A DNA stretch of 64,000 nucleotides, from NCBI GenBank assembly GCA_024500155.1, contig CM044857.1, positions 4,466,501 to 4,530,500 of the forward strand, in the 5' to 3' direction. This stretch comes from Chenopodium formosanum. Its lineage: Eukaryota; Streptophyta; Magnoliopsida; Caryophyllales; Amaranthaceae. The notes under the pieces are model-generated. The model was not told the DNA's origin. It did not search any database and saw only the letters and a list, made by a program, of their open reading frames with translations. Both the position numbers and the translations under genes were made by a program. Each line of letters begins with the position of its first letter. Within the stretch, counting starts at the first letter, position 1. This document shows positions 10,112 through 23,060 of the stretch, piece after piece.

Positions 10112-11398
10112 TGTTGAAGCTTAAAGGTTTTGATGATGATGAACTTAAACTAAAGCAAACTCAATTAATAAAGGTTTATAAGTGTTTGATTATTACAGGT
10201 GAAGTTGACCTTGGAGGAGGAAGAGTAACTTAGGCTAAGAAGACATGAAGAGATCTTTGAAGAAAAGTCAAACAATATAGAAGAAGAGTTCTCTAACAAG
10301 AACTGAGTTCCTTAACAGGAATGTTCCCTAACAGGAACTTGGATGATGCATGTTGAAGACAATAAGTTCTGCAAGGAACTTAGTCTGCGAAGTTCCTGTT
10401 GAAGACTGAAGAACAAGTGACAGCAGGAACTTGGTCCTGGTCTTTGAAGTCCAAGTAACCTACTTATGCAGAATATGACGCAGCAATATTATTTAGTTAA
10501 GATTTTATCTTCTAGATTTATTGTTAAATATGTTAAGTAGGTTATGCACGAAATTTATTAGAAGCGTGACAAGTTGCTTGGTAAATAAAGATAAAATTGG
10601 AAAAGATAAAAAGATAGATTTTATGAAAAGATTTTATTTAAAATCTGTTTCTTAAAATCGGTTTTAAAAAGATTTTATTCTTTTAAATATTTCTCTTTCT
10701 ATCTTATTTTTCCGGAAAAGATTTTCTCTAAAGAAGATTTACTTAACCGTGTTTTTGAGATAAGGCAAATTAACTTCTTTATCTTTTAGAAAACCTACTT
10801 GTTATACAAGTTGTACTTGTATAAATAGTAGAGATCGAATTGTTTTAGGTTTTTGTGAGTTTATGTATGGAGAAATCATAGAGCTTTTATTGAAAAGTTC
10901 ACCAAGCTTCTAACCTTGTCATATTAGTTTCGGATTTCGTGCATAGCTTGTCTATCATATATCAAGTTTTATCGTTTGTATTGGTTGGGTTATTTGGGTG
11001 TTTGTATGTTTAATATTTACATACAGTTTGTGTAAGCTTCTAGTGTGAAGCTGAGAGTTCGTGTAGTTTGAGAGTACAAGTGAATCTAAGTGTGGTGCTT
11101 AGATTGGGTAGGATAGGGTCCTACTGTGTAGCAAGTTCATTCTGGAACTTGCGAGTAAAGGTCTGTTTATAGTAGGTTGTAACTTGGTGTTTTCCCAACT
11201 ATAGTGAAGTTGTTTGTGGTTGAAATCCCTAAGATAGGGTCGAGGTTTTACTTCCACTTGGGCCCTGGAAGGTTTACTCGTAAAATCGGTGAGTCTTTGC
11301 TAGTTCCTATAAGCATTGTTTTATAATTCCGCAAAAGTAGTAACTAGGAACTTAAATACAATTCACCCCCCCTCTTGTATTGTTCATCTCAACTAACA
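10112..11398 (+). repeat. right LTR of the copia array
   Basis: This 1287-bp LTR runs TGTTGAAG to CTAACA. It is identical to the middle LTR up to 10443 and about 3% different after that (by-eye count). The TATA box is at 10820-10827. The LTR is followed by GGTCCCATATTT, the start of host or older DNA. Confidence 0.93.
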
Positions 11399-13952
11399 GG
11401 TCCCATATTTTTTTATTTTTTTATCAAAATGTCATGATGACTAAACAAAATGGGGGCAAAAATATAAATAAACCAACAACATTTTGGTCATGTATAGGTC
11501 CCACTGTTTTTGATTTATTTACCAAAATGTTATGACAACTAGACAAAAATATTAATTTATTTACGATTTTGCCGCTTGATAAACAAATTTTGTAAATAAA
11601 ATGGGACTTAGCTTGCTCGTATTATATGTACATCTTAAATCTACAAACTCTTAAATAAATTTGGTGTATAATGAACAAGAAATTTGGTAGTTAACCACAT
11701 GAGAACGCCAAATTCTGAACCAATCACCGGTTTTAATTTTAATTTGAAAATATAGTACAAAAAAGAAGAGAAAAAAAATCAAATTTCACCACCACTTAAC
11801 ACTTTTTATTAAAAAAAAACAAAAAAAAAACAAAAAAAAAACAATAACAACAACAAAAACAAACAAAGAAACAAAGAAAAAAAAAGGGTAAGTTCCATAT
11901 TTTAAGACAAAATCATCGATTTTCAAGGTGTTATTACTCAATTAAAATTTTGTGGGTCATTTTTGCCCTAAAGGGTTCGATGTGAGGTCAAAATTGATAA
12001 AATTTATTGAAAATGTCTCGTTTTGTGGTATTACACCACCAATGTAATTTTTTGTATGCAAAAACGTGGCATATCCAATCATTTTTTGTCAATTTAGATC
12101 TGAAATGAACCCTTTAGAACCAAAATGACCCCCAAAACTTCTAAAGATATGTTTTTGGGTTGGAGATCAAAGAAAGTTTGGGGGAGTAGGTGCGGGTGTA
12201 GGGGGGTGTAGGTGTGGGTATGGGTGTGTGTGTGGGGGGGGGGGGGAGTGTGTAATAATCCCAATTTTGGATCAAATAATCTAAACGTTGGAGGCATTCG
12301 CTTTCTTTGGTCCCACCATGGTATACTTGGGGCACAGTTACACCCACAATATGCCTAGCTCTTACACCATCCACCCCTCTCTTGCTCAACCCCCAACACC
12401 ACCCCCTCCCCTTCCTCGGCCATGACACCATCCCCCTCACCTTGCCTAACCCCGATAACATCTCCCTCCCGGCCTCCCCTCCCCTATCCAAGAAACCACC
12501 TATTCTTAGACCTAGTCTTGAAACCCACCCCATCTCCAACCCTAGTTAACCATCCCCTCCCCGTTAACCAACACCCTTCTTCTCTATCTCCCTCTTATAT
12601 CTCACCACTTTCAATGCAAAGGGAAGAGAGGGGAGGGGTTGTCGACGCTCAGGAGTGGAAAGGTGGGTTGACGATTTGGGGGTGGTGGTGGCTAGTCAAG
12701 ATGGAGGCAAATGGTGATGGGGTTTTGACAGAAGTCAAAGGTCAGAAAAAAAAAATTACTCATTTCAACCCCTAACTTTTTAAAAGTTCAACTATAGCTA
12801 TTGAACTATATACTTATAATTAGTGTTATGACAATATAATATCATCCACAAAAATGTCTATTTACATATATATCATTATTTATGCATGCAAATCACATGG
12901 GTGACTTTTTTTTTTTTTTTTTTTTGCCTTTTCTTCCCTACCTTAAAAAAGTTTAAGACAACTCGATCTTATAAATAGTGTTTGGACTATTATAGTTTTT
13001 AAATGGTGTATATATTTTTATTTGTCCTCATTAATGTTAGTTGACTCTTTTATTGAACTCTTAATATTAGTGTGTGGACATTTATAACTTTAAAAATTTA
13101 TTTTTGACCAAATATCTATAATATTATTTAAACACAAAGGGACAACATGGTAATGTCATATGTCACCATTGTATCAATATGATTTAGTGTTACATCATTG
13201 TTATGTGTCACTCTTCATATCACCCTATGTGTCATCACTCTAAACATTTCATATGTGTAACCTTCATATTTAATTTTCTCTAGAATATAATGTCTAAGTA
13301 ATTGCATAATAAACTACATGCAATTTAATTTGTAAGAAATTTATCACATACTAATGGTTGTTGATTCCATGGATGTTACGAGTAATTTTCTAAATTAAAA
13401 ACCAGTTAAACAATTACTCAAATTAGTATTTACATGCATACTACTGCATCTCTCTTTCAATTCTCAGATATTTTTTTTTCTTATTTTTTGAATTTATTTT
13501 AAACTTAAGATAATGTTTTCAAAATGTTACTTAAACTTAAGATAATTTTTTTCATTTTGTATTTAAACAAAACCCCAAGCATCGCTCGAGCCACAAATTA
13601 GTTTTCCTTATAAAGGTTACCAATGGGCAACGACTAATCATAAAACTAAACCAAAAAATATTTCCGGACATGACTAATAATGTGCATGCGTTCGTGTGTT
13701 AGCCACTCTAGTATATATATGTATAAGTTAGTCTAAGTTGATACTAATTAAAAGTCACTACCTATGCATAAAAGTACCCTCATTGAAATTTATCCCTAAG
13801 AAAATATCTCATTATTTTATGATTAAACTTATGAAGGATTATATATAGTTACTCTAAATTCGTTAAACGTTATCTTAGAATTGTATAGTAAAGCAATTGT
13901 ACACTAGGTACCTTTTTCAATCCTTTTTATTTGTTTTACATGTTTAATTAAA
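11399..13952. other. intergenic, no gene seen
   Basis: AT-rich DNA with an A-rich stretch (11810-11885), a GT-rich tract ending in a run of about 14 G (12230-12247) and a C-rich pyrimidine segment (12350-12560). The longest frames here are low-complexity, overlap one another on both strands, and show no domain. I see no promoter-gene structure. Confidence 0.6.
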
Positions 13953-14843
13953 GGAAATTTTGACTTTTATCACCTCCAAAAAACGACTTAATTGATTTTA
14001 CCACCTCCATAAAAAAAAAGATTTATTTTACCACCAACAAAATTTCCAAAAATTCGATTTTACCACCAACTAACGGATTCCGTCCATGAATCCGTTAGTA
14101 GGGCCCACCTTTTTGACGTTTCTTCTTCATCTTCCCCGATCTTCCATGCACCACCACAACGCCACCACCGCGCCACCACCGCCCTCTCCCTAACCCAGCA
14201 CTGCCCTCCCCGAACCCACCACCGGCGTCGCACCACCAGCCCCAACCCACCTGAACCTTCCCCCTCCCTTTCGCGCAACCCTGTCGCCCCCCGAAAACAA
14301 CGAAACCCAAAACCCTCGTTCCCCAAAACGGCCACGAATGGCCGAAATCGGCCGATTTTGGGGCTTAGTGGCCTTAACCGGCCGATTTCGGCCTTTTAAG
14401 GCCGGATTCGTGGCCGTTTAGGGGGGACAAGGGAATTGGGTTTGGTGGTTTTTGGGGGCGATATGGTTGCGGGAAAGGGAGGGGGAGGGTTCAGGTGGGT
14501 TGGGGCTAGTGGTGCGACGCGGGTGGTGGTTTCGGGGAGGGCTGTGGTGAGTTGGCGGTGGCGCGGGGGTGGCGTTGTGGTGGTGGCTGGGATAGTTTTA
14601 GGTTTTTTAATTTTTTTTTTGTTTTTTTTTAATTTTTTTTTAAAATTTGCCCAATAATATGGCAACACGTGTGCAAGGTAGGCCCCACTAACAGATTTAT
14701 GGACGGAATCCGTTAGTTGGAGGTGATTGGTGGTAAAAGCCAACTTTTAATTTTTTATGTGGTGGTAAAATAAATCTTTTTTTTTATGGAGGTGGTAAAA
14801 TCAATTAAGTCGTATTTTAGAGGTGGTAAAAGTCAAAATTCCC
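13953..14843. mobile_element. MULE-like foldback element, non-autonomous
   Basis: The ends are long inverted repeats: left GGAAATTTTGACTTTTA, right end the inverse with one change, and homology continues for about 160 bp. It is flanked by a 9-bp duplication TTAATTAAA / TTAATTATA (one mismatch), the size typical of Mutator-like elements. The GC-rich interior also reads as an imperfect inverted repeat about the centre near 14398, so nearly the whole 891 bp could fold on itself. No transposase is present. Short ORFs inside are mirror images of one another, not genes. Confidence 0.8.
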
Positions 14844-15216
14844 TTAATTATATTCAAATGGCCCCAAAAATTATTCGTTTTACATGTTTAATTTTATGTT
14901 TGCATGGTACACAATTAATAAAGAGTGAACTTTCCTCATGTTAGTAAATGAATTGGGTAGAGATCAATACGGGAAACAACTCATGATTAAGTTTGTGCCA
15001 TCATCTTTGAATCCCAAATCGTTCAAGACCATATAACATTAATGGATCTAAGTTTTGTATTTATGGTTGCCTTTGATTTGTCCATGATCCATTAACAATA
15101 TACGGAGTATGAATTTCTAAAAATTGTTGGTGGCTTCAACCTAAGCTACTTTGTCTTTCAATTGATCTCATTTGATTAAAATCTAATCTAAATCATTCGT
15201 CATATACAATCATATA

Positions 15217-15436
15217 GGAAAAATTGCGCGGAATAATCCCACCTATGGGGTGTCCGGTAAAAATAATTCCACCTTTGGATTATTTTTAAATAATCCGACC
15301 ATTATACTCAATCCGCTCAAAATGGTCCCAGCCGGTCATGTGACTTGTTATACCAGGTTATATGACACGTGGCGTCTTGTGATTGGTAAAAAAAAAGGTT
15401 ATATTAAAAAAATTTAACCAAAAAAAAAAAAAAAAA

Positions 15437-15511
<75 letters not shown>

Positions 15512-16433
15512 AATAAAATAAAAATAAAATAAAAAAAATCCCAGTCCGCAACCCCTGCACCACCTAGCTCCTCTCCTATTCCACTACCCCACTGCCACCT
15601 TAATTACCACCAAGGGGCAGCCCCTCATTCCAACCTCACTCTCACCCCACAACACCAACAACACCTTAAACCACCACCAGCCAGGCTCACCAAAACCCCA
15701 CAAAACCTCACTCTCACCTCCATTCGCAAATATAGCAGCCCGCACCACCTATCTCCGCGCAACCACAACAACACCACCAATCAGCCGCCATCTCCACTCT
15801 TCTCTACCCCACACTCCGAGCTACTGCTACAGCCCTCACGTCCACGCCCACCAATTGACAGCAACACAGCGCATATTCCGGCCACCATTGCCGCCCAAAA
15901 TCAGAGCAAGTCGAATTTGAATCGGTTCAGGCGAACTACCCCATCTCACTTCCGGCCGGCCATCACCTCCCCATCCAACGCCTCAATTTCAGCCCTTATT
16001 TTCGGCCATCACCATCACATTCACCTCACCATCACCATCACCACCATTGTTGTGGTTTAGAGGTAACGGACGGGGTAGGTGGAGGAGCGGCAACCGGCGC
16101 AGGAAATCTGGGGTCTGGGCGCAACGAGGGGTCTAGTCTGGGCTGATGGTGGTGGTGGGGAGGTGGCTGGGGATGGTGGCGGTTGCTTTAAAATAATTAA
16201 TTAAAATAAATACTAGTATTAATTGATTAAAATTAAAATTAAAACTTATTTTTTGACCAATCATGTGGTGACACGTGTAAATTAAACTTAATTACCTACC
16301 CAACCAGTAACTTATCACTTGGGACCATTTTGAGCGGATTGGATGTAAAGGTTGGATTACTAAAAAATATTCCAAAGATGGGATTATTTTGAGTAGACGT
16401 CACAATGGTGGGATTATTCCGAGCAATTTTTCC
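15217..16433. mobile_element. MULE-like element with GC-rich interior
   Basis: Inverted ends of about 200 bp (GGAAAAATTGC at the left, GCAATTTTTCC at the right) are flanked by a perfect duplication CAATCATATA at 15207-15216 and 16434-16443. The interior holds a (TA)n tract of about 65 bp (15438-15504) and then a Pro/Ser/Thr-coding-like, C-rich stretch (15538-16070) that could be captured host sequence. There is no transposase. A degenerate relative of its right end appears at 26830-26935. Confidence 0.8.
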
Positions 16434-16845
16434 CAATCATATATGTAAAATCCGTGTAAGAAATCCATCTACATTGTTCAATTCAAGCTTCATCCGTTCC
16501 TTGTGCTTAATAATCCACATTAGTATATCTTAAATTCATAGATCTAATCCATGAACTTTAATTGATGAGCAATTTTGCAAAATTAATTATTTTAATTATA
16601 AAATATTAAGAAATTGGCCATATAATTTAAAATCAAGCATCTTGGGTATGTTACATTTTCTCTGACATATTGCCCTAATCAACCGCTTAAAAGTCTTTAT
16701 TGTGTCTATCGATCCCTTGACAGAGTAAAAATTGCCCACTTCTAAGTCTCTAGTAGAGTTTAGTGATAATCAAATTCAATTCAATTCAACACTTTTAAAA
16801 ACTTTTATGATTAAGTAAATTACCTTTCTAAGTAACAAATGTGTA

Positions 16846-17104
16846 CTCCCTCCGTCCCAAATTACTAGCAACGTTTTGACTTTTTGCACTATTCACACAT
16901 TTCACTTTGACCATCTTTTTTAGCTATTATATGAAAGTCAATATAGTCATGTAAGATGTTGTTGGGTCTATTTTAATGTATAGTCTCTTAATATAAACTT
17001 TTTATAACTTTTATAAATATATATTAAAAGATATCAACGATCAAACTTGTGCATCGACAAGTATATCCAGTCAAAATATTGCAAGTAAAATGTGACAGAT
17101 GGAG
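16846..17104. mobile_element. Stowaway MITE
   Basis: The 259-bp element starts CTCCCTCCGTCCCAAATT, ends in the inverted GGAG, and is flanked by TA dinucleotides (16844, 17105). These are the hallmarks of Tc1/mariner-type Stowaway elements. It is non-coding. Confidence 0.85.
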
Positions 17105-17472
17105 TAGTTGCTAACTAGATGCAAATTTCCAAGACAGAATAATTGTTCCAATCAATGACATCAATTGAAGACAAACCAGAGTTAGCGAGTATTTTGTTTT
17201 GAATAATAATCCATATTTAGCTGTACGTAGCTAGTAGCCTAGTACCAATGTACCTTATAAAATTGACTTATTTTATCGTCAGAAAAGTGGTATGGTCTTA
17301 TAGGGGCCTATTCTAACATGCACTTCATTGGTATACACTAATACACTTCTTGGTCATTTTCACATACTCTTTGACGTTATTTTGCTAAACTAGTCCCCTC
17401 TAAACAACATGCATGCCATGTATGCACGATTCTCCCCTTTATTTTTTAGGGGTTCATATGCCCCTGACCTTT

Positions 17473-17597
17473 TTGCCAAGCATGCCACTGACAAATTACT
17501 GTTGCACGTCTATACATGATGGATATCAGCCAGTTCACTGGCATAGATAATTTTAATATATAAGGGTTCAAATTTGATATTGCAACATTATTACTGT
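17473..17597 (+). repeat. dispersed block, copy 1 (divergent)
   Basis: This is the first of seven related blocks. The shared core reads roughly TTGCCAACCATGCC, ACCAAATT, CACGTCTATA, ATGTTGGAGAT, then CCAAATTTGATG and CAACATT about 60 bp on. This copy is the most divergent. The block is non-coding and not recognised; it seems to mark segmental duplications of the hairpin-locus neighbourhood. Confidence 0.5.
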
Positions 17598-18185
17598 TAT
17601 TAATTATATAATTAAAAAAACATATACCATGTATAATAATTGAGAATCAATTCTAATAAAATTTCAATTCATATTTGGTTATATAGCATGCACATGATAT
17701 AATTAAGAACTAGTATGTGTCTTAGGCATTGAACGGGTTATTACTTTGATTAATTTAATTTTTTTTCGTTATGTAATTTTTTTTATCATCCTATTTTTAA
17801 TTTCATTTTGTCATGTATGTATTATAATTGTGGTATTATGATTTATAATTTTTTTATTTTTATTTATTTATTTATTTTTTTTTTTTACGAGTATGATTTA
17901 TAAATTAATAAAGCATAGGTTGTTTGAGTATGTTGTGTACAAATGTTAAACATAATTTAATGTTACTAAATAATATTGTTAAAAAAATGCTATTAATTTA
18001 AAGTTTCATGTCTAGTTTTTCCTTTTTATTTAGGAAGACAATTTTTAACTCTCCATTACTTGAGAAACCTTGATTATAATCCTCTTAACTTTTTTCCCAA
18101 GTTGCATATCCAGTGTTTCTTTTGTATTTAGCGCCTGCCATTTATATTTGTATTTATTTATAATAATGACATGATTTATCGTTGG

Positions 18186-18262
18186 CTAGGTTGGTAAGGA
18201 GTTTGATCTTATTTCCCTAAGGTTTAGTGTTTGAAACCCATGATAGGCTTTTTTATATTAAT
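18186..18262 (+). mobile_element. possible tRNA-derived SINE head
   Basis: A box A-like TGGCTAGGTTGG is followed about 45 bp later by a box B-like GTTTGAAACCC, the spacing of an internal pol III promoter. No clear tail or flanking duplication was found, so this is tentative. Confidence 0.35.
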
Positions 18263-19639
18263 ATGTCAATAATGGTAGGATTGCTTTGATGATGTGGCAC
18301 AAATGCACAATGCTTGTTGAGTGATAGTATGCTTCTAGATCTCTTGTTTTCTTATAGTTTTATTTTATGCTCATAATAAATCTTCTTTCTCTCCGTTGAG
18401 AGTTTTTCTACCCAATTTTTGGATTAGTTCTACTCATATATCGGGTTTAATTTCTCTCTTAGTGAGAGTTTGAAGTTATTTTTTTAATTCAGCGGAAAAA
18501 AAATGTTATTTTTTTCATGAAGATTTATGCAATGTCGCGATGGTGGTTAATTCTAAATCTACAATTAATTTTATCAAATACTGTTCAATTTCAAATTACA
18601 ATAGATTGAAACACCCCCTTGTGGAAGGTTGTATCAAACAATATTATATAAAGGAAAATGTCGTTAATGATCAATTAGTTTAATTGGTTAATTAAAGTCT
18701 TAATTAAACTATTATTTGAACTTATCTTATTTGAATTATCTTTTCTAACTTGAACTTATTTTAACTTATCAAAACTTATTAAACCTTATTAGTTCATATA
18801 GGATAAGATAATTTTAAAAAAAAACTAATGATAATTCTTTTAATAATTACAATATAAAACCTCTTCTTTCTCTAAAACTTTAGCCTCCATTATTGAATTT
18901 TGAAGGGCCTTTTATTGGATTTTTAAGGTGAAAAGCCCCAATCTTTCTTCTGTGCTTTTCTCGTTATTTTTGTTGATTTTTAGTTTATAATAATTTTACC
19001 TTTTACAAGAGGAACAATTCTTCCTCGAAAAAAAGGTTTTTCTTCTTCAGTAGAAGGATTTTTCTTCTCTCTTTTAAGAGATGATTTTATTTATGTTTGA
19101 TGGATTGTTGTAGAGTTGTTTTATGGATTAAGATTTGTGTGGGATCACAAAAAAAGTTAATGTTTCGAATATAATTAGACGGAAATTTTTTTCACGGCTA
19201 CAACATATCAATAGATGCGCTCGTTAAAGAAAGCTATAAATCACAGCGATGTGAAAGAGGTATGAAAAATAAACGATTTGCAACAATGATCGTAGCTTTG
19301 CTGGAAGGATTTTATTTTATTCAATTGTCATGTATTTGTTAAATATAAATCTTCATAGATATCGTTTGACCTTTTATTTATGATCGATCTTTATTTAAAA
19401 GAAAAAAAAGTTCATATAATGATTCAAATATAGGATTAGGACAATTAATTATGAGTTTTGATAGTCAGCATGTAATCATAACTTAAAATAAATTTTACAA
19501 GTTTAGTGAATTTTAAGTTTTGAGATGATAAATAAGAGCTAATAAGAGTTAACCAAATTCAAAATCTAAGTTTATCAAGTTCCAATAGTAGCTAAGTAAA
19601 AATCAATTGAATTAGTGATCGCTTTTTCAAAAATTACGA

Positions 19640-20290
19640 GGTATTCCCCTACCTTCCTATGTTATATCTGATGAGCCTTGTTGGGGTTACTCTAAAGATG
19701 GTCAATTTACTGTAAAAGCTGCTACGTGGTTAGCTCATAACCACTCCTCCAGTTCTCCAAAGTGGGAATTTCATTGGATATGGAGTTTGGATATTCCTCC
19801 TAAAATTTCAACTATTTTTATGGCAACTTCTACATAATAGTCTTCCTACTCGTCATACTTAAGCATCAAGGCATATTAAATTAATGTCCCTCGTCATTGT
19901 GCCTTCTGTAACACATGTCTTGAAACCTAGGATCATCTATTTTTGCATTGCCCTTTCTCTTTTAACATTTGGTTCTCCTCCTTTGTTAGAAACTAGATCG
20001 GCATTGTTCCTCCTTCTTCCCTCGATGCTCTTATATCTTCTCTTAAACTTTTGTCCCAACGTCTGCTTCCCAAGTTTATAATTATTTTATGGAATCTTTA
20101 ATTTTGAAATGCAGTATCGTTTCATGCTTTCTCACTCTACCAAGAATTCCAGGAGATGAATTTTGTAGACTCCCTTCATCCATCAGATACTAACTCTTCT
20201 CTTAATCCTTATAACACTATTACTGATACGATTGTCTCATGGTCTCCCTCCCTCAACAAGATATTGCAAGTTAAATTTTGATGTTACAGT
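19640..20290 (+). pseudogene. L1-type LINE relic (zf-RVT region)
   Basis: Broken frames spell the region between RT and RNase H of plant LINEs: a W-G-Y-S-K-D-G-Q-F-T-V-K segment near 19690, then W-S-L-D-I-P-P-K-I near 19785 and a cysteine/histidine-rich stretch near 19900. Several stops and frame changes make it non-functional. Both ends are unclear. Confidence 0.6.
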
Positions 20291-21663
20291 TCAGCAAGTC
20301 TAACTCTAAAGACAAGGTTTTATTTGTATTTGATATGGTTTCCGGTTGTGCTGGGCTACAATTAATAATTGCTCGGATTTGAGTTACAAAACCATCACAA
20401 GAATTTCCTTTCGCACGCACAAAATTATGAAGCGATGGCACAGATCCATTTATAAAGTTGTATGACACAACAAATCAAGAATATGCCGAATTTTTATATT
20501 TATGCATTTAGATTCTTAGCCTTTTCCCGGTCAATTCTTGTTTGATTTTGTTAATTCTGTTTTCATTATCGTTAATTGTCAAATGTAGATGTCGTATGAC
20601 TTTAACTAATGAACTATATTGTTCTTTAAAACTTTTCTTTACAAATATATTAATTAAAAATTATCTTTAAAAAGAACCAATCAGAATAACATGTGGCATA
20701 ATTATTAATTAACCATATCGAGTGCATTGTCGAAATTTTAGAAACCAAATTCGAGATTAGTTGGGACCGAGTCTTAAAATTTTGAAATTTGAATTAGAAC
20801 CACTGAGTACCGATACCAGTTATAGATACCTAATAATATCATTGTTAAAGAATAATACAAATTGCAATATTATTTTGGTCTATTTCATTTATAAGCTTGT
20901 AATACTTATATTTCTACAAGCATTATTAAGATTTTTTTTTTTTTGTTAAACTTTTATTATTTTATTATAAAGACACTTTCAATATATATTTATTTTTTTA
21001 AATACACATTTTATAGTATATGTTGAATAACTGATTATCCAACTGGTTTTGGTTTCAAAAAAATTAATAATTGAAACTGGAACCGGCTGCAAATGGGTCC
21101 TTAATTCCGGAATTGGAACCATCCAATAGAATTCCAATTCAAGACTGTACTCATCAATTTCTAACCGGTTTCAGTTTCAATTCTGCATACTCGGGATGCT
21201 CACTTTTATTTAAGGGTATTATGTGCATTGTTTTGACACATAGGGGTATATGGAATGTAGAGGGGTATATGGAAAAAAAAAACCCATAATTTTATTAATT
21301 TTGGGTCATTATCTACAAGCTAGTGAGCTACATAACCTTTTTCCCATTTTAAGGGGGTTTGCTTTTGCTAATTTTCACCATATAAAGAATTAAGTTTATT
21401 TCAAATTGCATTTAATTAAAAATCCATGGCAATTTTATGCAATAATGCTTATTAATCTAACATGCTAGTTTTAACTATGGTGACAATGTAATATGAGTTA
21501 TATGCGAATATGAAACAGAGAAATTAAAGGAAATATGTCATGAGATTAACTTAGGTTATACGGAGTAGGTGTCATAAAGGGTTATTTTAATTTATTTTAA
21601 TTTTTTCATTTTCTTTTACTTCTTTTTTTTTAAAAAAAAAGCAATTTCGAATTTTATTGATTG
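20291..21663. other. intergenic, no gene seen
   Basis: AT-rich sequence without convincing ORFs or long repeats. A solo TACGGAGTA motif occurs at 21559-21567. Confidence 0.5.
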
Positions 21664-21737
21664 AACTTGCCAACCTAGCGACGACCAAATTCACATCTAT
21701 AGATGTTGGAGATCCGTTGACTCTATTTGGAAGAATA
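21664..21737 (+). repeat. dispersed block, copy 2 (short)
   Basis: It shares the core (GACCAAATTCACATCTATAG, then ATGTTGGAGATCCGTTGACT) with the other six copies, but the right half is lost. Non-coding. Confidence 0.6.
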
Positions 21738-22104
21738 CATATACACCTAATAACTTGAGAACTAACCAATCCATATACACATATACAATTAATTTAAAAT
21801 TCCTTCAAAATTATACTCTCCTTGTCTCGTAGTTAGGATCTTGCCATATACATGCTTCCTCCGTTCTGTTAATATTGCAACAATTGGATTTTTGCACTAT
21901 TTATCACGCTTGTTTCACCACATATTATGATTTATATGTAGAGTAAAATATAATCATGTGGGGTCTTGTTAAATTCCTCTCGCAAAATAGTTTCAAAATA
22001 TCAACTTATTATAATTTTTACTCTTACATAATTATAGATATTTAATATATAAAATGTGTTTTGGAATACTTCATTTCATCCTTGTTGCAATATTTGCGGA
22101 ATAG

Positions 22105-23060
22105 CTCTTATCCCGAAAAAAAGATATTTGTGAGTCTTCTGTTGATTTTAGACCAATCAGTCTATGTAATGTGTTATACAAGATTGTGGTGAAAGTCCTT
22201 GCTAATAGGTTGAATAAAGTGGTTCCCGATATTATTCATGAGTCGCAGAGTGGTTTTGTTCCAAGTCGACTTATTACGGATAGCATTCTTGTGGTATATG
22301 AGTGTTTCCATTTTTTGAGAAAAAAGAAAACTGGAAAAACGGGATACCTTGGCCTCAGACTGGACATGAGCAAAGCTTATGATAAGGGCGGAATGGGTTT
22401 TCCTTGAACGAATGATGTTGAAATTGGGCTTTTCGAACTCCTTTGTGGCGTCTATTATGGCTTGCGTCAGCTCCGCTTCTTTCTCTATTCTAGTAAATGG
22501 GCAGCCCTCTCGTGATTTCCTTCCTTCTAGGGGGACTCAGACAAGGAGACCCGCTTTCTCATTTCTTGTTCATCATTTGTGCCGAGGGGTTGTCTACTTT
22601 ACTGAGAGATGCTGAGTCGAATAAAAAGATCCATGGAACCAAAATTGGTAAACATGTTGACCTAATTTCTCACTTGTTTTTTGCTGATGACAACCTTTTA
22701 TTTGTAAGGGAAAATGAAGATGAGGTAGATAATATCTTGGATATCTTCTCCAACTATGAAATTGCATCAGGCCAGAAATTGAATATGGAAAAATTCAAAG
22801 TCTCTTTTAGCCGAAACATTGAGCCAGAAAAGCAAAATATTCTTCAGATGAAGTTAACTTTTAAGGTAGTTGAAAGACGTGACAAATATTTGGGGCTTTT
22901 AACTTATCTTGGTAGCTCTAAGAAAAGGGTTTTTTCTACAATTCAAGATCGGGTTTGGAAAAAATTGAAAGGGTGGAAGGGAGGATTTCTTTATCAAGCG
23001 GGAAGGAAAGTTCTTATCAAAGCGGTTGCACAAGCAATCCTGACCTATGCTATGTAATGC
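22105..23060 (+). pseudogene. LINE reverse transcriptase
   Basis: The frame fragments cover the fingers/palm from an F-R-P-I-S-L motif (22146) and the S-G-F-V-P-S-R region (22250) to the G-L-R-Q-G-D-P-L motif (22530) and the palm F-A-D-D motif near 22680, where Asn replaces the usual Ser after it. A frame change near 22390 and a stop at 23056 break the protein. It would copy LINE RNA at a nicked target if intact. The endonuclease domain is absent because of 5' truncation. Confidence 0.85.

Larger units (their letters stand above)
1159..11398 (+). mobile_element. Ty1/copia LTR retrotransposon, SIRE/Maximus type, degenerate
   Basis: The element reads LTR (1159-2448), PBS, gag, second zinc knuckle, protease, integrase, RT, RNase H, spacer, env-like ORF, polypurine tract, LTR (10112-11398). 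The order protease-integrase-RT identifies Ty1/copia; the long LTR, second CCHC motif and coiled-coil ORF after pol point to the SIRE/Maximus lineage. gag-pol carries several in-frame stops and one frame change, so this copy cannot make a full polyprotein. No target-site duplication can be checked: the left LTR is internal to a tandem array. The sequence after the right LTR is GGTCC, which should recur left of the first LTR, outside the window. Confidence 0.93.
17107..19635. other. intergenic, no protein gene seen
   Basis: AT-rich DNA. It contains the first copy of the dispersed block at about 17473-17597 and a possible SINE at 18186-18262. No ORF with recognisable domains is visible. Confidence 0.55.

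Noticed and set aside
12094..12775. Overlapping Pro/Thr- and Gly-rich ORFs
   Set aside because: Low-complexity C/G-rich DNA read in several frames; no start context or homology is visible.
14060..14743. Several 70-115 codon ORFs on both strands
   Set aside because: They are GC-rich mirror frames within a palindromic MULE-like element, with no domain.
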